DNA from: Halicephalobus mephisto
Taxonomy: Eukaryota > Nematoda > Chromadorea > Rhabditida > Panagrolaimidae
Direction of reading: 5' to 3'
NCBI GenBank assembly: GCA_009193035.1
Contig: SWDT01000039.1
Span: 124,001 to 188,000 of the forward strand
Length of the DNA: 64,000 bases
The first letter of the stretch is position 1. Each line of letters opens with the position of its first letter. Below are positions 33,348 through 43,619 of this stretch, piece by piece. The notes beneath the pieces were generated by a model. It was not told the origin of the DNA and did no database searches. It worked only from the letters and a program-made list of their open reading frames with translations. The position numbers and the translations under genes are program-made.

Positions 33348-33509
33348 ATGCCAAAGCCGGATTTAACACTTAAAAAACATGTCATAAAAAAGATTAGGGA
33401 CTCAGATGCTTTAAACCTTAGAAATGCGCGAAAATTAGTGTTCGACAGTTTGAACAAAACCCGGAAAACCAAACAAACAAAAGACGAAAAGTTGTCTGAG
33501 ATGCTCTAG
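33348..33509 (+). CDS. doubtful small basic ORF (53 residues)
   Basis: ATG to TAG without interruption between two A+T-rich satellite blocks. The product begins MPKPDLTLKKHVIKKIRDSD and continues ALNLRNARKLVFDSLNKTRK; it is lysine-rich and largely helical in character. The region LKKHVIKKI...LNLRNARKLVFDSL loosely resembles the DEK C-terminal fold (helix, then a turn, then KxVRxxLE), but this is only a shape similarity. It could be an exon of an unseen gene or chance. Confidence 0.25.
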   Translation: MPKPDLTLKKHVIKKIRDSDALNLRNARKLVFDSLNKTRKTKQTKDEKLSEML

Positions 33510-33589
33510 AGAAACCTAAGAGAGATTTACTTTAAGTTGATGCAACTGACATTACGGCTATTGTCTACCCAAAGACAATTGTTGATATA

Positions 33590-33890
33590 TAAAAACATAA
33601 ATTTTCAACATATCAACTACAGATTTTCAAAATGTGAACTATATGCAAATTTTCGATGCATAAAAATACACAACTTTTTGATATATCAACTAAATGTAGA
33701 TTTTTGATGTATAAAAATATAAAAATTTTGATATATCAACTACATGTAGATTTTTGATGTATAAAAATATAAAAACCTTGATATATCAACTATATGTAGA
33801 TTTTCGATATATAAATATTTCGATATATCAACTGTATGTGAACTTTCGATATATGAAAGTATTAAAACTCCGATATATCAACTATATGAT
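33590..33890. repeat. minisatellite, TTGATATATCAACTACATG type
   Basis: About six units of 50 bases with TTTGATATATCAACTACATG and TAGATTTTTGATGTATAAAA. The GATATATC core is a palindrome. It is related in theme to the ATTCATATATCAAT arrays at 32930-33200 and in the CWC25 intron (38630-38860). Confidence 0.8.
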
Positions 33891-34279
33891 CCTTTGGAAG
33901 CTTGGAAAATAGACAAACATTGGTGAACAGCGTTGGAGGTTTGGGTAATCAATGGATACGAATATAATCGTCGTCACCAAACAGCTGACGTTCACCCAAT
34001 GCTTCAGGTCAGAGGTAGACGAACAAACTCAAACTATCAATCAAGAAAAGAACCTATTTATCAATCCTACTGAAAACAATGTGTTTATAGTAAAAAATAC
34101 AAAAACCAACCTGTTCAAGTGGTGATGCCCCTGGGGCGAGGGTTTTTCCGGAGTTCCGCACGTCTGAAAACCAGGACATCAAATGACAATTCCAGAACCT
34201 TTGGTGGTTGTCAAGAGAGAGGAAAAAATACCATTTAATCCAATTTGGTATTGTCCATTGGTAACGCTACCCGTCATTA

Positions 34280-34890
34280 TCATTACAAAAAACATAACTG
34301 TCCAAGTATTCTCCGCGGTCTCGACACGATTCCATAATAATTACCAATTTTTCCAATTTTCAAAAGAGATATAATTGTCTGGGCAACTTTCAAACTCCCG
34401 ACACGATCTCTTAGTGATTACCAATTTTTCCAATTTTCAAAAGAAATATAATTGTCTAAGTATCCTTGAAGGTCTCAACGCGATTTTTTAGTCGCACAAC
34501 AATCGTCCCTAGCGATATTTGCTCCTTGTTTTTTCTTTTTAGTTCTTACTGATTTCGAAATTCTTTTTAAATTAATTTTTCTTACTTAAATGACATATTA
34601 ATTTAATTATTAAAAATATATAAAAATGAAATAAATGAGGTGAATTTTGCGAAATAGAGGGACCAAATGTCGCTGAGGAGCAACTGTCGTATAGCCGATT
34701 TTTTGACAACCACCAACTTCCCCAAATTTAAAAAAACAACTGTCCAAGTAATCTTTGTGTTTTCGACGCGATTCTCTGCAACTACCATTTTTCCTAATTC
34801 CGACAAAAACACAACTGTCCAAGGGTCTTTTATGGTCCTGACGCGATTTTTAGCAACTACTAATCCCCTCCGAAAATCACGTATTTTTTA
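34280..34890. repeat. tandem repeat with an inserted unit of the 17.7-kb family
   Basis: Units of about 68 bases with AATTGTCTGGGCAACTTTCA-like text, CGACACGATTTCTTAGT-like text and TACCAATTTTTCCAATTTTC flank a block (34495-34690) that matches the repeat of 17700-17880 (TTCTTACTGATTTCGAAATT, GAGGGACCAAATGTCG). The block therefore looks inserted into the tandem array. Confidence 0.65.
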
Positions 34891-34919
34891 AATTTTTCCT
34901 CGTTTTTAATTTTTAATTT

Positions 34920-35379
34920 TTTAATTAAGTTATTATTATTATTATTATTGAAGGGTGTAATGTCCTATAATACGGACACAATGAGAGCAGTAGTCTTTGT
35001 TCTCGAAATAGGCACGTTCGCGCTCAGTAATCAAATGGTTCCATATCAACTAGAGTAGTCATTATTTTTTTTCCAAAGAACGAAAACAGATTCGTCGTCA
35101 ACAACTTCGGAAAGATGTTTGATGCTCTGGAATGTTCTTTCGAACGAGTTAAAAGCACGACTTGCAAAACAATTGTTTTATAACTAATTTACATAAAAAC
35201 AAAATCAATTTAATTCGGAATATTTTTCCCAAGATGTTCGAGAGGTCATATCAAACGAAATTTATGGGCCTAAAATGCTGAGGTTGAAAAATAACTTTTT
35301 GCTGTTTAACGTTTTTATTGCAGGAGCATATAAAACGATCGACAGCAAAAAAACATTGAATTTTTGCGCAATAATTAGA
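34920..35379. other. ATT microsatellite and non-repetitive segment of unknown origin
   Basis: Six or seven TAT/ATT units at 34928-34949 are followed by 35000-35200, which is less A+T-rich than its flanks. On the minus strand part of it reads SFERTFQSIKHLSEVVDDES before stops. It may be a mobile-element scrap. No gene model is supported. Confidence 0.3.
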
Positions 35380-35950
35380 TAAGCCGACCGAATGTTGCAA
35401 GCAAACTGCAATTTGGGCTTTAATTTGGAGAGTTTTACAAACGTAAATATGTAAAAATTGACTTAGCTATCAGAATGGTGCGATCAAACTACAATTTTGG
35501 TTTTAATTTAAGTATTTTTATAAACGTAAATATGTAAAAACTGATTTAGCTACCAAGATATTGCGATCAAACTACAATTTGGGCTTTAATTTGGAGAGTT
35601 TTACAAACGTAAATATATAAAAATTGACTTAGCTACTAGAATGGTGCGATCAAACTACAATTTTGGTTTTAATTTAAGCATTTTTATAAACGTAAATATA
35701 TATATATATATTAAAATTAATCTATATGCCAGAATGTAGCGAGTAAACTGTAATTTTGACTTTAATTCGGGGATTTTTACAAACGTAAACATAAAAATCG
35801 ACTTAATTGCCGGAATGTTGCAAATAAACTGTAATTTTGACTTTAATTCGACAATTTTTACAAACATAAACATAAAAATTCCGATCTGCGGGAATTCTGC
35901 AAGCAGTCTGCAACCTGTATTTTGGTTCTGGTGCTGACCGTTTTATAGAC
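35380..35950. repeat. minisatellite related to the myosin intron array
   Basis: About five units of 90 bases with GCGATCAAACTACAATTTTG, TTTTAATTTAAG and TTTATAAACGTAAATATATA. The first and last units carry TTGCAAGCAAACTGCAA-like hairpin text, tying it to 16850-17400. Both arrays end near a similar segment (TTTTACAGACCTC... at 17365 and TTTTATAGACTTCGACAG... at 35940). Confidence 0.7.
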
Positions 35951-36047
35951 TTCGACAGAGGCTGTAAAGGCCGGCCTTGGAAGAGGAACTTTGGTCCAAA
36001 AACTGCTTTATTTACAATAATTAAGACCAAAGACGAAATTACGAAAC

Positions 36048-36329
36048 ATGTTTAATATCGTAAAAAATAACACTAGTAATAAAAAACAAACAAAAAGTCA
36101 GTACTCTATCTTCAAAAACGAAAATAGTTCCGCCTCGAACGTGTGCGAGTCGAGGGATACGTGCTTAACTGAAAAACGCCTTCTTCGTTCAGCAGGACTT
36201 GCCGTCGTTGAATCAATAGCCAGACGGGAGACAAGTGACGGCAAATTTTTATCTTTTTCGTCAGAGCTTGATTTTTATTCAAATCTTAAAAACATGTCAA
36301 ACAATTACGATCAACATCATAATCCTTAA
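36048..36329 (+). CDS. hypothetical 93-residue protein
   Basis: An ATG-started frame with mixed codons and clearly less A+T than its flanks. The polar N-terminus (SASNVCESRDTC) is followed by TEKRLLRSAGLAVVESIARR and a polar C-terminus ending NNYDQHHNP. There is no signal peptide or membrane segment. It stands 370 bases before TMEM218 on the same strand, after a tandem repeat. I do not recognise the family. It may be a single-exon gene or the last exon of a longer one. Confidence 0.4.
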   Translation: MFNIVKNNTSNKKQTKSQYSIFKNENSSASNVCESRDTCLTEKRLLRSAGLAVVESIARRETSDGKFLSFSSELDFYSNLKNMSNNYDQHHNP

Positions 36330-36640
36330 AATTTTCAAAACAAAATTTTTTTTCAAATTAATTTTACTTTTTAAATTTTAAATTTTTTCAAATTAATTTT
36401 ACTTTTTAAAACTTTTAGAAAAAAATTCTTTAAAATTAATTTTATTTTTTAAATTAAAAAAATTTTTAAATAAATTTTTAAAAAAATTAATTTTATTTTT
36501 TAAATTAAAAAAAATTTTTAAACTAATTTTATTTTTTTATTTAAATTTAAAAAAAATTAATTTTATTTTTTTTAAGTTATCTGATCAAAATAAACCTACC
36601 GTATGGGAGTAAACTACTCTAAAAATATGTTTATGTTATT

Positions 36641-36653
36641 GTTGCTTAGCAAC
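36641..36653. promoter_or_regulatory. X-box (RFX/DAF-19 site) before TMEM218
   Basis: GTTGCTTAGCAAC is a perfect inverted repeat of GTTGCT with one central base, fitting the RFX consensus of two GTTGCC-like half-sites. It lies 43 bases before the TMEM218 ATG, where X-boxes of nematode ciliary genes usually sit. RFX/DAF-19 control is established for this class of gene; binding here is inferred. Confidence 0.75.
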
Positions 36654-36696
36654 TGATGGACAAATATCCCGAAATTTTCGAAATATAGATTCAATA

Positions 36697-37228
36697 ATGG
36701 CAAGATTATTCGGTTACGGCATTGGTGTACTTATTTTGTCAACAATTTGGGCCATTTGTGTGTTACTTTGTTTAATTTTTTCCAGAAAAAAAGGATTGTA
36801 AGTTAAATTTAATTTTAAAAATTATTCAATTTAGAAATTTTAATTTAAGAAAATTATTTAAAGATTTTAATTTTAAAAAATTATTCAATTTAAAAATACT
36901 TGATTTCGAAATTTTAATTTTAAAAAATATTTAATTTTTCAACTTGTTTGATTTTTCCAGACAAGGCGGAATTCCCTACATTGCCTTGGGAATTGTCATT
37001 ACTGTTATACTGCATTTCTGGCCCAAGGAATCTTGTGATGTCAGAATCGTTGATGAATCCGTCGATGAAAGGCCTATTGATTACATAGGGATCCCGAGGA
37101 TAATCTTCACGATCGTTATCCTCATTGTCGCCATTTTTGCCAGTTGCAGATTCATCATGGTCCAGTTGACCACGGCAATCCAGCCCCGGAGGATAGTGCC
37201 GACAAATAGAAAACTTTTATTTTCATAA
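36697..37228 (+). CDS. TMEM218: TMEM218 homologue, ciliary transition-zone membrane protein
   Basis: Two exons (36697-36797, 36961-37228) join in phase to 122 residues; human TMEM218 has 115. Three hydrophobic helices: LFGYGIGVLILSTIWAICVL, then a second beginning IPYIALGIVITVI, and a third beginning IPRIIFTIVILIVAIFAS. The loop DVRIVDES matches the EVKIVDD region of the human protein, and the C-terminal half keeps the same order. The family is found in ciliated eukaryotes and works at the transition zone of cilia with Meckel-syndrome-module proteins. The X-box 43 bases upstream agrees with sensory-neuron expression. A poly(A) signal (AATAAA) lies near 37242. The convergent SDHC gene ends 90 bases downstream. 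Confidence 0.85.
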
Positions 37229-37318
37229 ATGTACTTAGCTAAATAAAGTTATGGAAGAGATGCCTATAGGAAAAATTGGTTTCTACAGAAACCTAGAACC
37301 GTCACTACCATTCATCGT

Positions 37319-38133
37319 CTAATTAGCCTTGGAAGCTTTCTTTTGACAAGAGTTAGCAACGACAGCAAGGGCAACGAGGGTGGAAAGTCCTAGAACAAGC
37401 CAGCCAGAACGGTAGACGGACTGGATGTCAGTTCCTTTAGCCAAATCGAATCCCTGGAAAGTACCACGGTTATAAAGTCCTCTGTAAAATTAAAGATTAC
37501 CATAAATCGAATACCATTGAGAGTGTGGAAAACAATCGGGAAGGCGATGATGAACTTGAAAGCAGCAGTAATTGCACACGGAAGGTTCATGCTGCGAAGG
37601 AACTCGATAAAAGTCGTGAAATCAAGGGGTAAAACCCAGAAACCAATTCCTCCAATCAGAAGAGCTGCAAATATCGGGAGATTTTAGGGGATTCAGATGC
37701 AAAACTTACTTCCGGCCATGACACATCCCGAAATACGGTGGAATCCAGAGAGCATCCAAGTGAGTTGGGGCTTGTAGATGCTCAGATGCGGAGACAAAGG
37801 ACGGCCACTGCTTTCTTGTTTCACAAGGTACTCCCATCCCAGCTTCTGAATGGGGGTTTTTTCATCAGAAGCAACAACGGCACTGAAAATATTAAAAAAG
37901 TAAAAATATAAAAACTCAAATTCGAACTAAAATACATATAAAATTAAATATTGAAGTTAAAAAGTATATAAGATGGAAATTGGAGTAAATATATGTAAAA
38001 GTTGCATATATTTAGAAATTCGAAAACATTTAAAAATAAAAATTGATATATCGAACCTGGTCTGGATTTGACGAGCAATGATGACGCTTTGTCTGAGGCT
38101 GAGGCAACGGGCATTCAGTGTGGAAATCGCCAT
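37319..38133 (-). CDS. SDHC: succinate dehydrogenase cytochrome b560 subunit (SDHC, mev-1 type)
   Basis: Four exons (38133-38057, 37882-37710, 37664-37501, 37453-37319) join in phase to 182 residues. After a mitochondrial targeting segment rich in R and S come RPLSPHLSIYKPQLTWMLSG and FHRISG, the family signature whose serine and arginine line the ubiquinone site. Three membrane helices follow, with FHTLNGIRFMGFDLAKG containing the histidine near the haem. The protein anchors complex II in the inner mitochondrial membrane and hands electrons to ubiquinone. The last intron is only 47 bases (GTAATC...TTTCCAG); reading through it gives a different frame and C-terminus, so the spliced model, which restores the family sequence, is preferred. 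The gene diverges from CWC25 with 203 bases between the two ATGs. Confidence 0.95.
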
Positions 38134-38336
38134 TTTACCTGAAAATAATAAAATTCAAAATCAAAAAAAAGAAAAAAATTAAATAAATAAAATCGAAAAA
38201 AATTCGAAAACAAACGAGTGCGAATTTTTCGTTTCGAGACATTGTTTCGATTTCAAACAACTTGGATTTTTTTGTTTTTTTATTTTCTTTTTCATTTTTC
38301 AAATTTTCTTTTTTATTTACATATTTTCTTTTTGTT
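38134..38336. promoter_or_regulatory. shared SDHC/CWC25 promoter interval
   Basis: The two ATGs point away from each other across 203 bases. On the minus side TTTTCAG (AG at 38139-38140) precedes the SDHC ATG and may be a trans-splice acceptor. The right half is a pyrimidine-rich tract on the plus strand running to the CWC25 ATG. Core promoter elements are not evident. Confidence 0.5.
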
Positions 38337-39317
38337 ATGGATGATAAAGATGGAAAAATATCCTGGATGTACGATGGAGTCAAGGCTAATGTAAATCGAG
38401 AAGATTATTTACTGGGAAAAAGGATCGGGAAAGATGTGAGCGCCTTATCTGACACCATCAGACCCGACGACGAATCCGCTCATCAAAGATCGATCGATCA
38501 ATCCTTAACGAAGAATCTGACAGACAGGAAATCCCCTCCTCATGGTGGACTACTCACTTTGACCAATATCCAATGTGAAGATCCTATGTTTGGAATCAAG
38601 GTTAGTTTTTCGATTTTGTATGTAAATTTCCTAAATTCATATATCATTTTTCGATTTTACATCATATTGTTCGAAATTCATATATCATTTTTCGATTTTG
38701 TATGTAAATTTCTTAAAATTCATATATCATTTTTCGATTTTACATCACATTATTCAAAATTCATATATCAACTTTCTTTTTTATATGCAAATTTCCCAAA
38801 ATTCATATATTAACTTTCTTTTTTATATGTAAATCTTCTAAAATTCATATGTCGCTTTAATTTGTACACAATTTTGCAAATTTACTGTAATTTCAGCTCG
38901 CTGAAGAACGTGCACGTCGGAAGAAGATCGACAATCCGTATCTCCAGATGAAATTGCGTAAAGCTATCAACGAAGAAATGGAAGAAGCGAAGAAAAAAAA
39001 GAAAAAACACAAACATCGTAAGTTTTATTTTTGTTATAAGTTAATTACGGTTTTTACCGCCAAACTTGGAAGTGTCTGGGGACAGCAAGAAAACAACGGA
39101 ACATTGTTACCTAAGTTATTTTTCTCTGAAAACTGCCTGAATAGAGAATGAAAAATTATGGTTTTTAGATAAGAAACACCACTCCGAGAAGCACTCCAAA
39201 CGTTCTTCAAGATCCAAACGGTCTCGTTCACCCTCCCCTTCCAGCAGAAGTTCTGATTCCGATTACGACAGGAGAAAATCCAAAAAACGAAGACGTTCAG
39301 ACAGGGATCGAAGATAA
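38337..39317 (+). CDS. CWC25: CWC25-type pre-mRNA splicing factor, N-terminally short
   Basis: Three exons (38337-38600, 38897-39017, 39169-39317) join in phase to 177 residues. ISWMYDG and VNREDYLLGKRIG match the LDWMYQG...VNRDEYLLGRPID core of CWC25; EDPMFGIKLAEERARRKKID and NPYLQMKLRKAI follow in the family order, then a KKKKKKHKHHKKHH tract and an Arg/Ser-rich end (KRSRSPSPSSRSSDSD). CWC25 joins the activated spliceosome before the first catalytic step. Other CWC25 proteins start with about 60 residues (the CIR_N segment, LNLKKSWHP...) that are not found here, and only 203 bases separate this ATG from SDHC. A start at 38262 in the same frame would add only a Phe-rich stretch from the T-tract and is unlikely. 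Intron 1 holds TCATATATCATTTTTCG repeats. Confidence 0.85.
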
Positions 39318-39603
39318 TCACTGATGTATTTGATGTTGTTTTTTACTCAGGAACTTGTAAATGAAACTGAGTACAGTACTATTTCGTAAACTTAAAAGTG
39401 AAAGTTTATTTTTTCACAGGTCTTCAGAAGACAAAACTTACAGTAACCATTGAAATTTTAAAAATTCCAAATTTCAAAAAATTTTATTTTCTACAGTAAT
39501 ACGGAAATTTTAAACAAATTTAATATTTTTATTCGCACGAGATCTGGATTCAAAAATTTCGATAAATATTTTCTTATTTGAGGAAACTCGTAATTTATTG
39601 GGA

Positions 39604-42600
39604 TCAAATGTATTTAATTTTGTTTAAATTGATGAATTTTTCCAAGGAATCCACATAATTCACAAGGAAGGATTTCGTCGTACTTCTGATTGCCATTTTT
39701 GGGATTTTTCCTTTCACATCTGTATTCATAATAAATTCAAAACAAGCAAAACCCAAGGATTCAGAAGGCGTCACTTTCACGACGTTGGTACCATTTACAC
39801 CTCTGAAATTTTCGCAATTATTAAAATTTAAAAATTAATAAAATTATGTGACTTTTCTGATTTGAACATTTACGGTTCAATTTCGGAATTAAAAATCACA
39901 AAAATCCACAATAAAGTAATAAAAAACAAATTAAAATCAAAATCAGAATCAATATTCAACTTTCAGAATCCAGGATTCCGAAGACTAATTCTGAATTTTA
40001 AAGATATTTCAAATTTTATAAAACTTTAAAAAATTAGAAACTTACCTAAAATGATTTTTAAAATATTACAAATTTAAAAACGAAAAATAATTTTAATTTT
40101 TAAATTAAAGCTGTAAAAATCGGAAATGTTCAAGACAAAAACGTCACATCAAGACTAATCCATACCTAACTAAGCCATCCGTCAGAGGAATTCTACGATT
40201 TACCGACGATCCAATGGAGGCATATGTACAAAAATAAACGTTTTCTTCTCTGTCATGTGTTACCCGTCGAACATCGATAAACTCCCTAAAATTACAAAAA
40301 TTATAAAAATTACAAAATTACAAAAATTATAAAAATAAAAAATCATATTATTGTAAAAATAAAAAGTTACAGTATTATAAAAATTAAAAATTACAGTATT
40401 GTAAAAATTATAAATTTTGACGGAAATTTTTTGAATTTTGTATGATAAATATTTCGTAATTTTAGAAATTTAGAAATTTTTCACAAAATACTCTCGACAC
40501 GAAATTTTAAAATTTAACACAAACTAGTCGAAATTTTTTTCTGAAGGTTGTTTCGTGATTAATCATGTATTTGAAAAATAAACTTTTTTAAAAATTATTT
40601 TAGCAAATTTTTAGAAACTACAGTATCCTAAATTTTTTATTTATGTACTCATTTTGTGATTTTAGGAAACTTTGTAATTAATTTCTTAGGAATATACCCC
40701 TTCTAGATGGATTTAGGGACTTCTGATCAAGGTGTGGTGTAAATAGTATACGAAAAACCCAACTACCACAATATGCCCTCAGGGAGTCTCCACTCTATCA
40801 GCCGACGCGCCCAGATTGAAATATAAGACTAGCAAAACTGAACCCCGCGGAGAAGAGAGGAAATCAGATTGTCTATTGAACCTATAGAACTGTCTATGGA
40901 GCTCCATCGACTCTGGCTGACGAATTTGAGGAGATGTCTCCTTCCTATTCGCTTGATAATGTTGAATAAACTTATTTAGCAAACTGCCTATGATAGGAAC
41001 CTCAATCCTCCGCTCGGTCTCGGAGCTGTGGGACTATCATTGAATATTTAACGTTCTACGCAGCCCCGAAGACTCATATTACAAAGACATGGGATCCACA
41101 ACCCTCTATATTCCAAAATTACCTTCCATATATCGAAGTACTTCTAAACACTCAAAAAATTGTAAAACTAACTTTTAAAAATAAAAAGAAAATTTACCTC
41201 GAGGCAATGTACCCGTTCATTGCAGGTTGACTGACGATTCTGACCAGTTCTGTAGAACTGTCAATAGTGTTCAAAACAAAGGCGTTTTTTACTTGCTTAT
41301 TCCATTGAATATTGTCTTTCCAGCTAGCTTCGAAGAGACCTTTCACTGGGCAATCAAATTCCTTCCTAACATAGTAGGAATTTAATTTGTCGTTGTAGCG
41401 GATCTCAGGATTAGAATTTAATTGCTTCCAATTTCTTACGTCTATTATGAGTTCTTTCGCCTTTGATTCCATCGATAAACTAAACTGAAGACATTCATTT
41501 TTCAGAGCAGGATTCAGATTCAGGTGAGTTTGATTAAACGAAGGCACTATTCTGGCTACTTGTTCCTCGTCTGAAAACCATAAAACATACAGTATCGAGG
41601 AGAAATTTTTTAATAAGCAATAATAATAAAAAATAACAATGTATATTAGTTGTAAAAAACACAATTGATAAAGAGCTCTACAGCTACAGTATGACATTTG
41701 ACTACTGCGCAGGAAATTTCCCTTTGAGATCGTCTGCTGAGTTTGATCTAACTTCTTTTACATCAATTTTAGTGTTGTAAAATTAAAAAGAAATTCAAAT
41801 TGTTCTAAAAATAGGAGAGCAAGTTGCTAAATTTACCATTTCTTATCATCAAAAATCTTCTTTTGCATATATTTAAAAATTCTAAAAAACTATACTTTCT
41901 TTTAAAGAATAACACTTTTAGACAATCTTTTTGATAAGAATATCTAAAATTTAGGTAAACAAGAGCGAGCGAGAGGCGAGAGCGAGTAAGAAACGAGAGC
42001 GAGTGAAAAACAAGAGCGAGTAAGAAACGAAAGCGAGTGAGAAAAGAGAGCGAGTGAGAAACGAGAGCGAGTGAGAAACGAGAGCGAGTGAGAAAAGAGC
42101 GTGTTAAATTCAGAAACGATCTGCCAAATTCACCTTTTTTGCCATTTTTATAAATCTTTCTCCCCTTTGCGCGCGAATTTGGAAATCTCAAAAAATCAAC
42201 TTTTTAAAATTTGAACACTTGTGTAAACTAATCACCCACCTGAAGAGTACTCCAAGGCTGACCTAAATTCGTCTTCTGTATGATCCACTCTTCTAACTAT
42301 AGTGGATACTGTAGGTGGGGTTTCTATCGAGATTTCGTCATGTCTCCTTTCCTGGGCCAGGACTCTGAAGGGCAACAGCCAGAGTTCGACCCAGGCGTTT
42401 ATGAAAGCGGCTAAAATGGTCAAATACTGCGGCAAAGCTCCGTTATGTTTGTTGAAAAAAAATAAAATTTTAATTACGAAATACAGGGTAGTGATAGTTG
42501 TTGTGATAGCCACAGGCAGCCAGTGATTGAGTCTCAACCAAGCAAAACACGTCAATAAAACCGTCATTCGGAGGAAGCAGACTATCACTATGTCGAATAA

Positions 42601-43401
42601 CGAAGTACTCAAAAAATGAGGTTCAAAAATATTTATTTCGTTGATGAATATCGTCGGCCAGTCATCTCCTTTTGTAACCTGGAAAATTTCCATATATGAA
42701 TCATATTACCACAAAAGTCAAAAATAAAAACCGTCTTAAAGAGAATTTTTAAAAATTAAAGTGGTCCAAAATTTCGGTTTTTAAGGGACATTTTGAAAAT
42801 TTTCATATATCAAAAAAAGTTAAAATAATATTATTAAGAAACATTCTCGACATGAATTTTTGGAAACTTGTTAGGAATAAAAAAGACCTAAAATTTCGGT
42901 TTTTAAGATAATTTTTTCTAATTTCGGGACATTTTGAAAATTTTCATATATTAAAAAAAGTTAAAAATAATATTATTACAAAATATTCTCGACATGAATT
43001 TCTGGAAAATAAAGTAGCCTAAAATCTCGACTTTCATTATTTCGTAATTTTTCATAATGGCATAATTGATTTTTCAAAACTATATCTTTTCTAAACAGAT
43101 CTAAAGCCTTCTACACCAAGGCAGACAGGGTACCTAACCCTCCGCCTACCCTCTAGGGTCAATTTTGATATATGAAAAATTACTAACATTTTAGAAACCA
43201 CAAGTCCGAAATACCTTATTTAAAGTTTTTGTTAGATGAAATAAAACTTACAGTACTCAACAACCAAAGTAAAGTAGCAAGAGCGAAATCGAACACACAA
43301 ACAATTAAAAATTTCTGCCGATCTTTGCTCATCCGGCTTTCATCGTACAGTAACGGCTGATGGATACTAGGAATAGGACGATTTCTGTTTTCTTGAGCCA
43401 T
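39604..43401 (-). CDS. STARD3: STARD3-type sterol transfer protein (MENTAL + START domains)
   Basis: Five exons (43401-43252, 42678-42240, 41570-41198, 40285-40166, 39802-39604) join in phase to 426 residues. Residues about 25-165 are the MENTAL domain with four membrane helices (FLIVCVFDFALATLLWLLS, LFDIVIVCFLRMTVLLTCFA, WLPVAITTTITTLYFVIKIL, YLTILAAFINAWVELWLLPF). The acidic linker holds EFRSALE (187-193), which fits a FFAT-like VAP-binding motif with serine at position four. Residues about 210-420 form a START domain (ECLQFSLSM...RNWKQL, SYYVRKEFDCPVKGLFEASW, REFIDVRRV, NRRIPLTDGLVRG, KGKIPKMAI). In animals STARD3 sits in late endosomes, tethers them to the ER and moves sterol. Large introns carry a G+C-richer insert (40680-41110), a GAGCGAGTGAGAAAC array and a dispersed repeat. 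Confidence 0.93.
40680..41110. other. G+C-richer insert in a STARD3 intron
   Basis: This 430-base block is much less A+T-rich than the intron around it and has no repeat structure. On the minus strand 40982-40779 is open for 67 codons (NKFIQHYQANRKETSPQIRQ) but resembles no family I know. It may be a solo terminal repeat or other mobile-element fragment. Confidence 0.4.
41940..42185. repeat. GAGCGAGTGAGAAAC array with GCGCGCGAATTT tail
   Basis: About ten 16-base units (GAGCGAGTGAGAAACGA) at 41965-42100 are followed by CTGCCAAATTCACC, GCCATTTTTATAAATC and TTTGCGCGCGAATTTG. The order equals that of the 3.3-3.9 kb repeats, with the purine segment expanded into an array. Confidence 0.75.
42730..43190. 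repeat. dispersed repeat with CTCGACATGAATTTCTGGAA units, copy A
   Basis: Units with ATTCTCGACATGAATTTCTG, CCTAAAATTTCGGTTTTTAA and TTTCATATATCAAAAAAAGT recur two or three times and end with AACAGATCTAAAGCCTTCTA and CTAGGGTCAATTTTGATATA. Copies lie at 54110-54630 (direct) and 60930-61570 (reversed). Confidence 0.7.
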
Positions 43402-43619
43402 ATCGGGACACAAAATCACGCTAGAACGTCCTTGTTTTGACCATGAAAGAAACGGGAAAGCTAGCCAAGCAATCGACCACTGCTCTCTGCCTCTACGTGT
43501 GCATAATTAACCGATCAATCCTTATCTAAAATATAGAACAAAATATAGATAGCATTGGGAAAACTATCTTTTGACACAAAGTTCATCAATCGACCAGATT
43601 TCAGGATCATTCGTTTCCC

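Noticed and set aside
38262..38336. Alternative upstream start of CWC25 adding a Phe-rich leader
   Set aside because: The leader is the translation of a pyrimidine tract near the promoter and is absent from the family.
41805..42191. Minus-strand ORF of 128 codons with LTRSRFSLALVSHS repeats
   Set aside because: Translation of the GAGCGAGTGAGAAAC array; no start or splice context.
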